This document shows positions 52,365 through 61,228 of a stretch of 64,000 nucleotides of DNA, one piece after another (within the stretch, counting starts at the first letter, position 1; each line of letters opens with the position of its first letter). The stretch spans positions 186,001 to 250,000 of the forward strand of contig JAFTCA010000041.1 of the NCBI GenBank assembly GCA_017454945.1, written 5' to 3'. The notes under the pieces were generated by a model, which saw only the letters and a list, made by a program, of their open reading frames with translations, was not told where the DNA came from and made no database searches. Origin of the DNA: Bacteroidales bacterium. Lineage in GTDB: Bacteria; Bacteroidota; Bacteroidia; Bacteroidales; WCHB1-69. The translations under genes were made by a program, and so were the position numbers.

Positions 52365-52400
52365 TTATTATCAATTGTAAATTATCAATTGTTAATTGTC
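52365..52400. repeat. Low-complexity repeat forming the end of the phosphoesterase gene
   Basis: attatcaattgtaaattatcaattgttaattg runs across the stop of the metallophosphoesterase gene (52385), encoding its last residues TINN. Confidence 0.5.
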
Positions 52401-53713
52401 AACACGGTCACCTCAGGGTACATTCCAAATCGTGCGGGCATGCCAGTGGCTGCCAATCCGGGGTTGACATACATTTGTTGTTTGCTGTTGCGGGAGTTTT
52501 TGTAAAGGCCGCCCCATTGTCGGAACATGAGTATCGATGGGGAAAAACGCAGGCGCTCGCTTAACACACCGGCTTGCATGCCGTGCGTATGGCCGCACAA
52601 GGTCAGATTGGCGGGCCAGGGTTGGCCAGTGATTTCATCCCACATTTCGGGACTGTGGCACAAGAAGATGACATAGTCGCTGTCGCTCACATGCAGAAAA
52701 GTCTTTTTAGGGTCGCCTGTGTTGATGTTCATAGGCTTGTCGCACCAAAACTCAATGCCAGCCAGCGTAAGAGAATCTCCGTTCCAAGGTGCGCGAATGC
52801 TTTCATTACGAAGTAGTTGCCAACCCATTTGATGGTGATATTGTTCCAATTTGGTCATGTCGGCTTTCCGTGCTTCGTCGGTTCGTAAGTCGGAATAGGT
52901 GCCGTAGTCGTGGTTGCCCAAGATGGAGTAGACGCCCAACGGCGCCTTGACTTGCGCCAGCACCTCAAGGTAAGGCAGCATCTCTTTTGAAGAGCTCTGC
53001 ACCATGTCGCCGGTAAAGACAACCATGTCGCCATGTTGCTCATTGACCAGATTCACAATCTGTTGCACCGTCTGCGGATTGCGCCAGGTGCCCAAATGGA
53101 TGTCTGATATTTGAACGACACGCAACGGCTTGTTTTTGAAGATGTTGTTTGAGGTCCGAATGTCCACATGCCGTACAATGAAGTGATGGGCGGCGTAGGT
53201 CATGCCCCAGATGGCGAAACCGGTGAACAGCAGGCATAATACGCCGAAAATCGCTGGGATGTGTCGCGCCACGGCAGGCTGGTAGTCGTGATTTTTTTTG
53301 CGGCGGATAAGAATGACGATGTCAAAGAGTAGGAGCAACAGCGCCACCACGAATTTGAAGAGATAGATCATTGTACACACGCCCTTCCAGTTGTAAAAGT
53401 CAGGGTCGTTGATGTACGAGGTGCCTTTCACCAATTGGAAGATGGTCAGACCCATCAGGAGAAAATAGGGTGCCCAGTAGCATATTGTGAAGGTAATGTA
53501 GGCAACTTTGTTGCTTTTGAATTTGGAACTGAACAGGTTGTTGAGTCTGAGCCATAAGTAGATGTCAGCCATGAAAAGTATCGCGTACATCTTCGTGCGG
53601 CGCATCAGTGCGGGCATCGTGAAGTACATCGATACAGCAAACAGCAGCAGCGAAATCACTGCCGCCGTTGCGTAAGGGAGAATCCTTTTAAGAAGTCTAT
53701 GCTTTTCTGTCAT
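52385..53713 (-). CDS. Membrane metallophosphoesterase
   Basis: A 442-residue protein. Residues 10-180 carry about five membrane helices. The C-terminal calcineurin-like domain has all five motifs: QISDIHLG (near 202), VFTGDMVQ, LGNHDYGT, LCHSP and CGHTHG. This pattern (YaeI-like UDP-2,3-diacylglucosamine pyrophosphatase-related or unspecific phosphodiesterases) with membrane anchor is common in Bacteroidota; the substrate is not determined. 11 bases downstream of the glycogen fusion gene, so probably read from the same transcript. Confidence 0.88.
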   Translation of the reverse strand: MTEKHRLLKRILPYATAAVISLLLFAVSMYFTMPALMRRTKMYAILFMADIYLWLRLNNLFSSKFKSNKVAYITFTICYWAPYFLLMGLTIFQLVKGTSYINDPDFYNWKGVCTMIYLFKFVVALLLLLFDIVILIRRKKNHDYQPAVARHIPAIFGVLCLLFTGFAIWGMTYAAHHFIVRHVDIRTSNNIFKNKPLRVVQISDIHLGTWRNPQTVQQIVNLVNEQHGDMVVFTGDMVQSSSKEMLPYLEVLAQVKAPLGVYSILGNHDYGTYSDLRTDEARKADMTKLEQYHHQMGWQLLRNESIRAPWNGDSLTLAGIEFWCDKPMNINTGDPKKTFLHVSDSDYVIFLCHSPEMWDEITGQPWPANLTLCGHTHGMQAGVLSERLRFSPSILMFRQWGGLYKNSRNSKQQMYVNPGLAATGMPARFGMYPEVTVLTINN

Positions 53714-53723
53714 AGGTTTTTAG

Positions 53724-56700
53724 TTACAGCCATTTGACAAGGTTGAAGTCCATGTCGTGTGGCAGCAGCGGATGTTGCGGTATCATGCGCACCGCCAATT
53801 TCCACATACCTGCAAATTCGGCATTGGTGCGGCATTCGAAACGCGACACGCCCTTGTCGTGGCCGACAAAGGCAAACGGGAACTTGGCAAACAGTCCAGC
53901 TGCTTCATGGTCGGCATTGACGATAACCAACTCAATCTTAACATCTTCAGGATTGAGGTTCCCCAACTTGATGTCAGCGCGGACGCAGATGGAATCGCCG
54001 AGGAACAAGGAACCTTCGTTGGCATTGGGCATCTCAAGGTTAGCCACCGTAATGTTGTCCCAGCCAGTCAGCACTTTCTCTTTCCATCTTACGAGAGAAT
54101 TGAGTTTTTCTAATTTGTTCTGAGTGAGCAGGTGTGTGCGCTCGCCGAGTTTGTTATAGAATTTGCGGTAATAGTCGTCAAGTTGTCGCTTCATGGTGAA
54201 GTGCGGCGAAATCTTGGCGAAGCAGTTCTTCATCATGCGGGTCCAGCCCATGGGAATGTTATGCTCGTTGCGGTCGTAGAAGACGGGGGCAATCTCGTCT
54301 TCGAAGATGCTGTACAAGGTGGCGGCATCCAGCTCATCCTGCAATCTGTTGTCGGTGTAGGTGATTTGCTCGTTGATGGCCCAGCCGGCATCTTCTACAT
54401 AGCCTTCGGCCCACCAGCCGTCGAGGACGCTGCAGTTGAGCACGCCGTTCATGATGGCCTTCTCGCCACTGGTGCCAGAGGCCTCCAACGGACGGGTAGG
54501 CGTGTTGAGCCAAACATCGCAGCCTGAGATGAGCTTCTTGGCCAGAATCATATCGTAGTTTTCAATGAAGATGATCTTGCCAATGAAAGCGGGTTTCCTT
54601 GAGAACTCGATGATGCGCTTGATGAGGTCCTGACCAGCCTTGTCGTGCGGGTGTGCCTTGCCGGCAAAGAGGAACTGGATGGGATGCGTGGGGTTGTTGA
54701 CAATAGATTTCAGTTTTTCTTCGTTTGAGAAGAGCAGATGGGCGCGCTTGTAAGTGGCAAAACGTCGTGCAAAGCCGATGGTGAGCACATCGCTGCGGAT
54801 GGCCTTCAATGTGTTGACAATCAGTGCTGGTGATTCGTTGCGTCGTTTCATGTCCTTTTCCAGCATCACCTTGATGGCATCTATCATTTCGTGGCGCAAG
54901 TCGTCTTTGATGCGCCACAAGTCGCTGTCGGCAGCTTCGTATATCTTTTCCCAGATTTGCGGGTTAGATCTGTCGCTAATAAATTGTTCCCCAAATAGTT
55001 TCAAGTGGAATTCCTGCCAACGTTTGTGTGCCCATGTGGGATAATGGACGCCGTTGGTCACGTAATCGATATGCAGTTCGTTGGTGAAATGTCCTTCATA
55101 GAGCATTTGGAACATCTCGCGCGACACACGGCCATGGATGCGGCTTACGCCGTTGATTTCCTGCGAGAGGTTGCAAGCAAGAATGCTCATGGAGAACTTG
55201 TCGCCCGTGGCTTCCATGTTTTTGCGTCCCAAGCCCATGAAAGCCTGCCATGAGATGCCCACATACGACGGGTAGGTTGAGAAGTAGGTTCGCATCAGGT
55301 CCTCGCTGAAGGCATCGTGACCTGCGGCTACAGGCGTGTGGGTGGTGTAGAGCGAGGATGCGCGCACCAGCTCGTAAGCCGTGAGGAAAGGCACATGTCG
55401 CTCCTCCATGATGGCGCGAAGGCGCTCCAGTGTCAGGAATGCGGCGTGCCCTTCGTTGAGATGGTATAAATCAGGTTTCTCTTGCATCAGTTGCAGCATT
55501 CTAACACCGCCAATACCAAGCAGAATCTCTTGTTTCAAGCGGTTTTCGATGTCGCCGCCATACAACGTATGGGTCACGTTGCGGTCGCAAGGCTGGTTGT
55601 CGTCGAAGTCAGTGTCCATCAGAAAGAGTGGAATGCGGCCTACATTCACGCGCCAGATGCGGGCGTACATCTTGCGGCCGGGCAGCGCAATGCTGATGGT
55701 CTTCCAGTTGCCGTTTTCATCTTTGAGCGGAAACAAGGGGAGCTTGGAGAAACTCTGCGCCGGGTAAAGGTTTATCTGGTCTCCAAAGTGTGAAATCTGT
55801 TGGGTGAAATAGCCGTAACGGTACAGTAGGCCGATGCCTATCATGTTGACATTGCAGTCGCTGGCCTCTTTCAGGTAGTCGCCGGCCAACATGCCCAAAC
55901 CACCCGAGAATATCTTCAGTTCGTTGCTGATGCCGAACTCCATGCTGAAGTAGGCAATTTTGTCGGTGTCAGGACGTTTGACATCCATGTACGTGCGGAA
56001 GGCGCTATATACTTTATCCAGTTTTTCCACAAAGAGCGGGTCATTGCTGAATTGGTTCAGTCGGTCTAAAGGCAGGATTTGCAGGATGTGCACGGGATTC
56101 TCGTTGTACTCGTGCCATTTCTCCTCACCGGCAATTTCTATGAACAACTCGCGGGCTTCGTAGTTCCAACTCCACCAAAGGTTATAGGCCAACTCGTTGA
56201 GCTTCTTCAGGTTGTCGGGAAGATTGGATTTGATGTTGTATTTGGTCCATTTGGGCTCGTCGGCTTTCTTTTTGTCGGTGAACAGACTAATGCTGGCGGT
56301 CTTGTCCCGATATTGTTCGTAGCGCTGGTCGCTTTTTTGTGTTGCCATATCGTAGAGTTTTAAGTAGTTGGTATAGAGATTTTTCCAGAGTGCTTGTTGA
56401 GCGATTTCGCGGGCTTTGTCCGATAGTTGTTGGCGTTCTTGTTCGTTGCAGCGCAGGATGTGTGCGATGCCTTGTGCGATGCATTGGCTCACTTCCTGGT
56501 CGTTGTCGTCGGTGCGCTCAATGACGAAGGCGCTGTGCTGCTGCTGTCCGAAGTTGTCGCGGGCCCAGATGCCGAAGCCGGCGAGCGAGGTGGTGATGGT
56601 CGGTATGCCAAAGGCGACGCTTTCGAGCGGTGTGTAGCCCCACGGCTCGTAGTAGGAGGGGAATACCGACAGGTCGAAGCCGATGAGCAGGTCGTAGTAG

Positions 56701-57959
56701 CTCAGGTTGAAAATGCCGTCGTGGCCGTTGAGATAGACGGGCACGAACACCACTTTGATTTTGCTGTCGGGGGCGTTGTCGATATTCAACTCGTTGAGTT
56801 TGCGTATGATGGGGTCGTGTGCGGGTTCCATCAGCGGGTGGGTGGCGTAGTCGCGCAGGCGTGCCTGGCTGCCGTCGCAGAAGGTGTCGCCACGCTGCAG
56901 TTTCTGTACGAGCTCTTCGCGGATGCCGCTGGTGCCGGCGGGTACGGCAATGAAGGCCACCACTTCGCGGTCATCGTCTTGGGTGCGCAACTCGGCCAGC
57001 GCCTGTATGAACAGGTCGATGCCCTTGTTGTGGAATTCGTAGCGGCCGCTGTTGATGACGAGCAGCGCGTCGTTGGCGATGGGTTGCTGCAGCAGGGCCG
57101 AGGCCACGCTGATGAGCTTCTGGCGGGCGGCTTGGCGTTTTTCATCGTAACTTTTGCCTTGCGGCACGAAGTTGTTCTCAAAGCCGTTAATGGTTACCAC
57201 ATCGGCGGGTTTGCCGAAGAAAGCGGCGCACTCGCGGTTGGTGATGTCGCTCACGGTGCTGTAGGCGTCGGCGGTTTGGGCCGATAGCGACTCGAGCGAG
57301 AACTTCGAGCGGATGCCGAAGCGCTGTGCGCTCTCTACAGGGTTGTATTGCGCCATATTGCCGTAGAGCGGCATGCCGTTGCCCGCAATGCAGCGCCCGA
57401 GGGCGGTGGCGTGCGTGGTGAATACAGTGGCTATCTGCGGCGTGTGCGATTCGAGGTAGAGAATGCCTGTGCCGGTCATCCATTCGTGAAAATGGGCCAC
57501 GATGCGGTCGGCGGCGGTGCAGTGGAACTGGTAGAAGCTCTCAATGACCTTGCCGGCGGCGTAGCCGAAGAGGGCAGGTTCAATGTAGTCCCAGCTTCCA
57601 CTGATGGAATCCAGCTTGTAGCGGAGCCATAGATTGGTGAATATCTCGTTTTTCTTTTCGAAGTAAGGGGTGAAGTCCACAAGAATGACAATGGGATGGC
57701 CACTGATGTTCCATCGGCCGATGCGGATGCGCAGCCCCTCTTTCTGGGCTTGCTCGTGCCAGTTTTTGTACAGGGCGTTGTCTTCAATGAACTCGTCGTT
57801 GCCGCCACTCTCTTTCGACACGTCGGGGCCGATGCAGATGTAGTTGTTGTGAAAATGTTCAACCGTGGTAAAAGCCTTGGTGGAGAGAACAGTATGGATG
57901 CCGCCTACCTTGTTGCAAATCTCCCAACTGGTCTCGAAAAGATAATCGATTTTATTCAT
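53724..57959 (-). CDS. Glycogen synthase - alpha-glucan phosphorylase fusion
   Basis: A 1411-residue protein joining two glycogen enzymes. Residues 1-560 are a GT3-type glycogen synthase: YLFETSWEICNKVGGIHTVLSTKA at the start, YICIGPDV, THATALGRCIAGNGM, and the late SYYEPWGYTPLESVAFGIPTITT with the catalytic glutamates. Residues about 600-1411 are a GT35 alpha-glucan phosphorylase of the short bacterial/archaeal type: LAYNLWWSWNYEARELF, FSMEFGISNELKIFSGGLGMLAGD, VTNGVHYPTW, and the PLP site EASGTSGEKAIMNGV near 1164-1178. One makes, the other degrades, alpha-1,4-glucan. Such fusions are found in Bacteroidales. Confidence 0.93.
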   Translation of the reverse strand: MNKIDYLFETSWEICNKVGGIHTVLSTKAFTTVEHFHNNYICIGPDVSKESGGNDEFIEDNALYKNWHEQAQKEGLRIRIGRWNISGHPIVILVDFTPYFEKKNEIFTNLWLRYKLDSISGSWDYIEPALFGYAAGKVIESFYQFHCTAADRIVAHFHEWMTGTGILYLESHTPQIATVFTTHATALGRCIAGNGMPLYGNMAQYNPVESAQRFGIRSKFSLESLSAQTADAYSTVSDITNRECAAFFGKPADVVTINGFENNFVPQGKSYDEKRQAARQKLISVASALLQQPIANDALLVINSGRYEFHNKGIDLFIQALAELRTQDDDREVVAFIAVPAGTSGIREELVQKLQRGDTFCDGSQARLRDYATHPLMEPAHDPIIRKLNELNIDNAPDSKIKVVFVPVYLNGHDGIFNLSYYDLLIGFDLSVFPSYYEPWGYTPLESVAFGIPTITTSLAGFGIWARDNFGQQQHSAFVIERTDDNDQEVSQCIAQGIAHILRCNEQERQQLSDKAREIAQQALWKNLYTNYLKLYDMATQKSDQRYEQYRDKTASISLFTDKKKADEPKWTKYNIKSNLPDNLKKLNELAYNLWWSWNYEARELFIEIAGEEKWHEYNENPVHILQILPLDRLNQFSNDPLFVEKLDKVYSAFRTYMDVKRPDTDKIAYFSMEFGISNELKIFSGGLGMLAGDYLKEASDCNVNMIGIGLLYRYGYFTQQISHFGDQINLYPAQSFSKLPLFPLKDENGNWKTISIALPGRKMYARIWRVNVGRIPLFLMDTDFDDNQPCDRNVTHTLYGGDIENRLKQEILLGIGGVRMLQLMQEKPDLYHLNEGHAAFLTLERLRAIMEERHVPFLTAYELVRASSLYTTHTPVAAGHDAFSEDLMRTYFSTYPSYVGISWQAFMGLGRKNMEATGDKFSMSILACNLSQEINGVSRIHGRVSREMFQMLYEGHFTNELHIDYVTNGVHYPTWAHKRWQEFHLKLFGEQFISDRSNPQIWEKIYEAADSDLWRIKDDLRHEMIDAIKVMLEKDMKRRNESPALIVNTLKAIRSDVLTIGFARRFATYKRAHLLFSNEEKLKSIVNNPTHPIQFLFAGKAHPHDKAGQDLIKRIIEFSRKPAFIGKIIFIENYDMILAKKLISGCDVWLNTPTRPLEASGTSGEKAIMNGVLNCSVLDGWWAEGYVEDAGWAINEQITYTDNRLQDELDAATLYSIFEDEIAPVFYDRNEHNIPMGWTRMMKNCFAKISPHFTMKRQLDDYYRKFYNKLGERTHLLTQNKLEKLNSLVRWKEKVLTGWDNITVANLEMPNANEGSLFLGDSICVRADIKLGNLNPEDVKIELVIVNADHEAAGLFAKFPFAFVGHDKGVSRFECRTNAEFAGMWKLAVRMIPQHPLLPHDMDFNLVKWL

Positions 57960-58048
57960 TTAGAATGTATTAAAAAGGTTGTGGTTGGATAAATCTTCTG
58001 CAAACAACAATTTAATAGTGAACAACAGGCCGTTTGCAAAGGAGGCGC

Positions 58049-58056
58049 AAATTTAC
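58049..58056 (-). promoter_or_regulatory. Promoter -7 element of the glycogen fusion gene
   Basis: TAAATTTG on the minus strand, 90 bases before ATG 57959. Confidence 0.4.
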
Positions 58057-58198
58057 AAAAAATATGGAAGGGTACGCCCATAGTAATGAAGTAGTTTTGC
58101 ACGATATATTAACAATGGAACCCTGAGAAAATGCGATTCTCTGATTTGTTTAAACTATTTGATTATGAGTTATATGAGTTGTGGTTTTAAACCATCGG

Positions 58199-59074
58199 TT
58201 ATGATAGGGTATGCCGATACTTCATTGGCGATATTCCTGTTTTCCGCTTGAAAAAGACACCAAACAGACTTGACGAGGAAAAATGCAATGCATCGCTAAT
58301 TTGCTGGATGGTCATGTTTTCATCGTAAAGCATATAGATGGCTTCTTGTAAAAGGATTTCATCAATCCATTCTCGCGGTGGTTTTTGCGTGACCCGTTTA
58401 ACGATATTGCTCAAGTATTTTTCTGAAATGTGCAGTTGGGAGGCGTAGAATGATATGGTGTGCTGTTTTGAGGCATGAATCTGAGTTAGTCGGATAAATT
58501 CTTTACTGATAAAGTCACTTCGCGATTGTTTTTTGGGAGAAATTACCTTCATCTCTCTTTGTTCAAAAAGATGAAGAAAGTAGAGAAAAAATGACTGCAA
58601 AATGCCGTAAACCAAGCGGTCGTTTGAGGTGCTTTGTGGAAGATGGGCCAATCGGTATGTCAAATCCAAATAGGACAAAAAGGTTTGTTTCTCTTCTTCC
58701 GATAATTTGAAGAAGGGATTCTTTCTGATAGCTATACGGAGAACATGATTGGAGATAATCTGCAATTTTTTTGCAAGGCACTCCGAAACTACAATAAGAC
58801 TTCCTTTCACAGTAGAACTATGGGGGCCATGACAGTATTCCCATACAGTGTGTGGTGTGGCAATCCACAACATCGGAGGTTGTAAAACTATTTTTTTCAG
58901 ATTGATTTTGTATTCGGCTTCGCCATCTGTCAGTAAAATCAACCCATACTGTCTGCAATCTACAAGTTTGGGTAACTCGGCATTATCCTGCACATTCCGA
59001 CTTACCAGCAAATCCTGGCCATACCAGACTTTGTCTTCACAATTCTCGTGGTCATATAATTTAATCTTTTTCAT
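58199..59074 (-). CDS. AraC-family transcriptional regulator
   Basis: A 291-residue regulator with an N-terminal cupin-like sensing domain (GLILLTDGEAEYKINLKKIVLQPPMLWIATP) and a C-terminal pair of helix-turn-helix units (about 190-290): ISFYASQLHISEKYLSNIVKRVTQKPPREWIDEILLQEAIYML and MTIQQISDALHFSSSSLFGVFFKRKTGISPMKYR. It is divergent from the glycoside-hydrolase-like gene at 59230, so it may control that gene. Promoter on the minus strand is excellent. Confidence 0.92.
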   Translation of the reverse strand: MKKIKLYDHENCEDKVWYGQDLLVSRNVQDNAELPKLVDCRQYGLILLTDGEAEYKINLKKIVLQPPMLWIATPHTVWEYCHGPHSSTVKGSLIVVSECLAKKLQIISNHVLRIAIRKNPFFKLSEEEKQTFLSYLDLTYRLAHLPQSTSNDRLVYGILQSFFLYFLHLFEQREMKVISPKKQSRSDFISKEFIRLTQIHASKQHTISFYASQLHISEKYLSNIVKRVTQKPPREWIDEILLQEAIYMLYDENMTIQQISDALHFSSSSLFGVFFKRKTGISPMKYRHTLS

Positions 59075-59085
59075 ACAATCATTTG

Positions 59086-59115
59086 CAAAAATACCATTTT
59101 TTTGTAAATGGTCAA
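59086..59115 (-). promoter_or_regulatory. Promoter of the AraC regulator gene
   Basis: On the minus strand TTG (complement of 59113-59115), a 19-base spacer, and TATTTTTG (complement of 59086-59093) fit the Bacteroidota consensus exactly, about 12 bases before ATG 59074. The leader would be very short. Confidence 0.65.
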
Positions 59116-59177
59116 TAATTGTGGAATAACCAATAGATATTGTGGAATTTCAAAGATTTTGGTTTTTTATATGTATC

Positions 59178-59185
59178 TATCTTTG
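59178..59185 (+). promoter_or_regulatory. Promoter -7 element of the glycoside-hydrolase-like gene
   Basis: TATCTTTG on the plus strand, 45 bases before ATG 59230; a TTG is 16 bases upstream, shorter than usual, which would suit an activator-dependent promoter. Confidence 0.45.
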
Positions 59186-59229
59186 CTTTTGTTTTTATGA
59201 TTGGATTAATAATTTAAAATCAGTTATTT

Positions 59230-61149
59230 ATGAAAAGATTTTGTGTGTTTTCTCTGTTGATGGTAATCTGCTTTTTCGCAATGTCACAGACTGTCACCCT
59301 TTCTTTTACAGGAAGTGATGCAGACAACCATTATGTACGTATGAGTCGCGTTGTGATTTCTAATCACACTCGTGGGTGGCAAAAGACCCTTGTTTGGCCT
59401 GATACAGTTTTGACCTTACGGAATACCATCGGTACGACCGCTTCCGCTGAAAATGATCTTTTGGCCCTGTCGCAGAACAATCCTAATCCTTTTCAGGGAA
59501 GCACTGATTTGTATCTTAATGTTGCTGAACAAGGTGATGTGATATTGTCTATTACAGATATAAACGGTCGTGTTGTGATCAATCATCGCTTGTGTTCAAA
59601 ATCCGGACAACACCATTTCCGTGTTTCTCTTGCTCATGCTGGTACTTATATAGCGACGGCCCGCCAAAGCGGCAGGGTTTCTTCTGTCAAAATGGTTTGT
59701 GTCGGTGCGGAGAATGTGGATAAAATTGAATACATAGGTGTTAATGAGACATTACAGATAAAGTCAAAGCAAGTGTTTTCCCATGATGTTTTTAATCTCG
59801 GTGACCAAATGGAGTATGTTGGATATGCCACCATTGACAGTTCGGTTGTGGAAATGACATCTGTAATGCAGGAACTAACTGCTTCAGAAACAATTTCCTT
59901 GCAGTTTTCTAACACTATAAAAGGAGGAACACAATTTGTAACTAAAGGAAAAACCGAAGATTTCCGAGTTGCTCTTTCCTTAAGTCCATTTTCACTTAAT
60001 CAATTTGAAAAAGGGTACACTTTCGTGGTTGGCGACAAGAGTGCCGCAACTCCAGAAGAATTACAGGAAATATATCGTGAACAGGGTTCTACAGAAATGT
60101 ATGTGCGTATTGCCACGAAACGCCATGTGACCGCAGAGGACATCACCGATGGGGAACCGGATGAAAATGCCAATGTGCATACATTCGACCAGGGGATACG
60201 CATGTGCCAGATTGCGGCAGCATTGGATATTCCCATTAATCCGGAAATTATGTGCGCCTATACGTATATGGATATGGACAAACAGCAGGCACCACGTTTT
60301 GATGAATACCCGGAGTTTAATTATTTGCTGAACGGCAAAGAGTGGTCGGAGTTGACCCTTGAAGAGATTTGTACAGTGTTGGAAGCCTATGGTGCGTTTG
60401 TGGGTGAGGCGATTCTTAATACAGGTTGTACGGTCAACAACTGGAATCTTGGCAATGAGGCCAATTTTGGATTTGCCGGCATTAGTATGGGACTCGAAAC
60501 CGCAGTTGACCCTAAACTAGCTAAGGCTGGAAAACTCAAGAAATATACGGCTCCCGTGTTTGCGCGAGGATGGCTGAAAAAACATGTATGGCAACATAAC
60601 GCTAAAGCATACGCAGCATTGAAAAATGGAATCTTGAGCGCTTATGCAAAATTAGGCATGGATGCTTCTAATGTCAAATTCTCCACGCATATAGCTACTG
60701 TGGTCTTTCCTGCGGGTTGTAGTGCGAAGTTCTTTAATTTCATGAAAGAGAATGGGTATGAGATGGAAACAGCAGGCATTAGTTACTATCCCAGCGCCCC
60801 GTCAATGTCGCCGAACAAGAAGAAACTTTTGAAGAAAACGATTACTAAAATCAACAAGAAGTGTGACCTTCCCGTTTTTATCGGAGAGTTTTCGTATCCT
60901 TCAGGCAAGATGGACGGTCCTTTCGCTGGATGGAACAAGAAAGTGAAAGGATATAAGCATGACCAACAGGGTCAGGCCAATATTTATGCTGATGTGGTGA
61001 GATGGGGCCGGGCCAACGGCATGGCTGGTATCCGTTATTGGGCTCCGGATTATGAAGGCTGGTTCACTATGTCTATGTTCGAATTCTCTAATAAGAAAGG
61101 AATAGCTAAAAGTATTTTGCTGAATCACAAGGATTTGATAGGAAAATAA
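59230..61149 (+). CDS. Secreted protein with internal T9SS-CTD-like module and clan GH-A-like glycosidase domain
   Basis: A 639-residue protein. Signal peptide 1-20 (CFFAMSQ). Residues 21-70 are a conserved Bacteroidota N-terminal unit (FTGSDADNHYVRMSRVVISNHTRGWQKTLVWPDTV). Residues 80-158 resemble a T9SS C-terminal sorting domain (SQNNPNPFQGSTDLYLNV, ILSITDINGRVV, GTYIATARQSGRVSSVKM) yet lie inside the protein. From about 235 comes a TIM-barrel-like region with WNLGNE (405-410, Glu410 as acid/base) and IGEFSYP (551-557, Glu553 as nucleophile), with ISYYPSAP between, the layout of clan GH-A and most like GH53. The end (LLNHKDLIGK) is not a sorting domain. Substrate unknown. Confidence 0.7.
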   Translation: MKRFCVFSLLMVICFFAMSQTVTLSFTGSDADNHYVRMSRVVISNHTRGWQKTLVWPDTVLTLRNTIGTTASAENDLLALSQNNPNPFQGSTDLYLNVAEQGDVILSITDINGRVVINHRLCSKSGQHHFRVSLAHAGTYIATARQSGRVSSVKMVCVGAENVDKIEYIGVNETLQIKSKQVFSHDVFNLGDQMEYVGYATIDSSVVEMTSVMQELTASETISLQFSNTIKGGTQFVTKGKTEDFRVALSLSPFSLNQFEKGYTFVVGDKSAATPEELQEIYREQGSTEMYVRIATKRHVTAEDITDGEPDENANVHTFDQGIRMCQIAAALDIPINPEIMCAYTYMDMDKQQAPRFDEYPEFNYLLNGKEWSELTLEEICTVLEAYGAFVGEAILNTGCTVNNWNLGNEANFGFAGISMGLETAVDPKLAKAGKLKKYTAPVFARGWLKKHVWQHNAKAYAALKNGILSAYAKLGMDASNVKFSTHIATVVFPAGCSAKFFNFMKENGYEMETAGISYYPSAPSMSPNKKKLLKKTITKINKKCDLPVFIGEFSYPSGKMDGPFAGWNKKVKGYKHDQQGQANIYADVVRWGRANGMAGIRYWAPDYEGWFTMSMFEFSNKKGIAKSILLNHKDLIGK

Positions 61150-61169
61150 TGAAAGAAACTAAGAATTGA

Positions 61170-61228
61170 ATATTGAGAGGACTTTTGTTATACAATTTCA
61201 GTTTTCAGTTTTTTCTTATTATTGCACC
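61170..61228. repeat. Low-complexity words before the glycosyltransferase
   Basis: ttgaatattgagagg and caatttcagttttcagttt occur in the gap; similar to the cagttttcagttttcac words of 13150-13200. Confidence 0.4.

Noticed and set aside
56427..57287. A 286-codon plus-strand frame opposite the glycogen synthase half
   Set aside because: It is the antisense shadow of a GC-rich coding region; the minus strand encodes the conserved GT3 motifs.
53724..57959. Possibility that the glycogen fusion is a sequencing read-through of two adjacent genes
   Set aside because: The frame is continuous for 1411 codons, both halves are complete and the linker has no stop; such fusions are known in the order.
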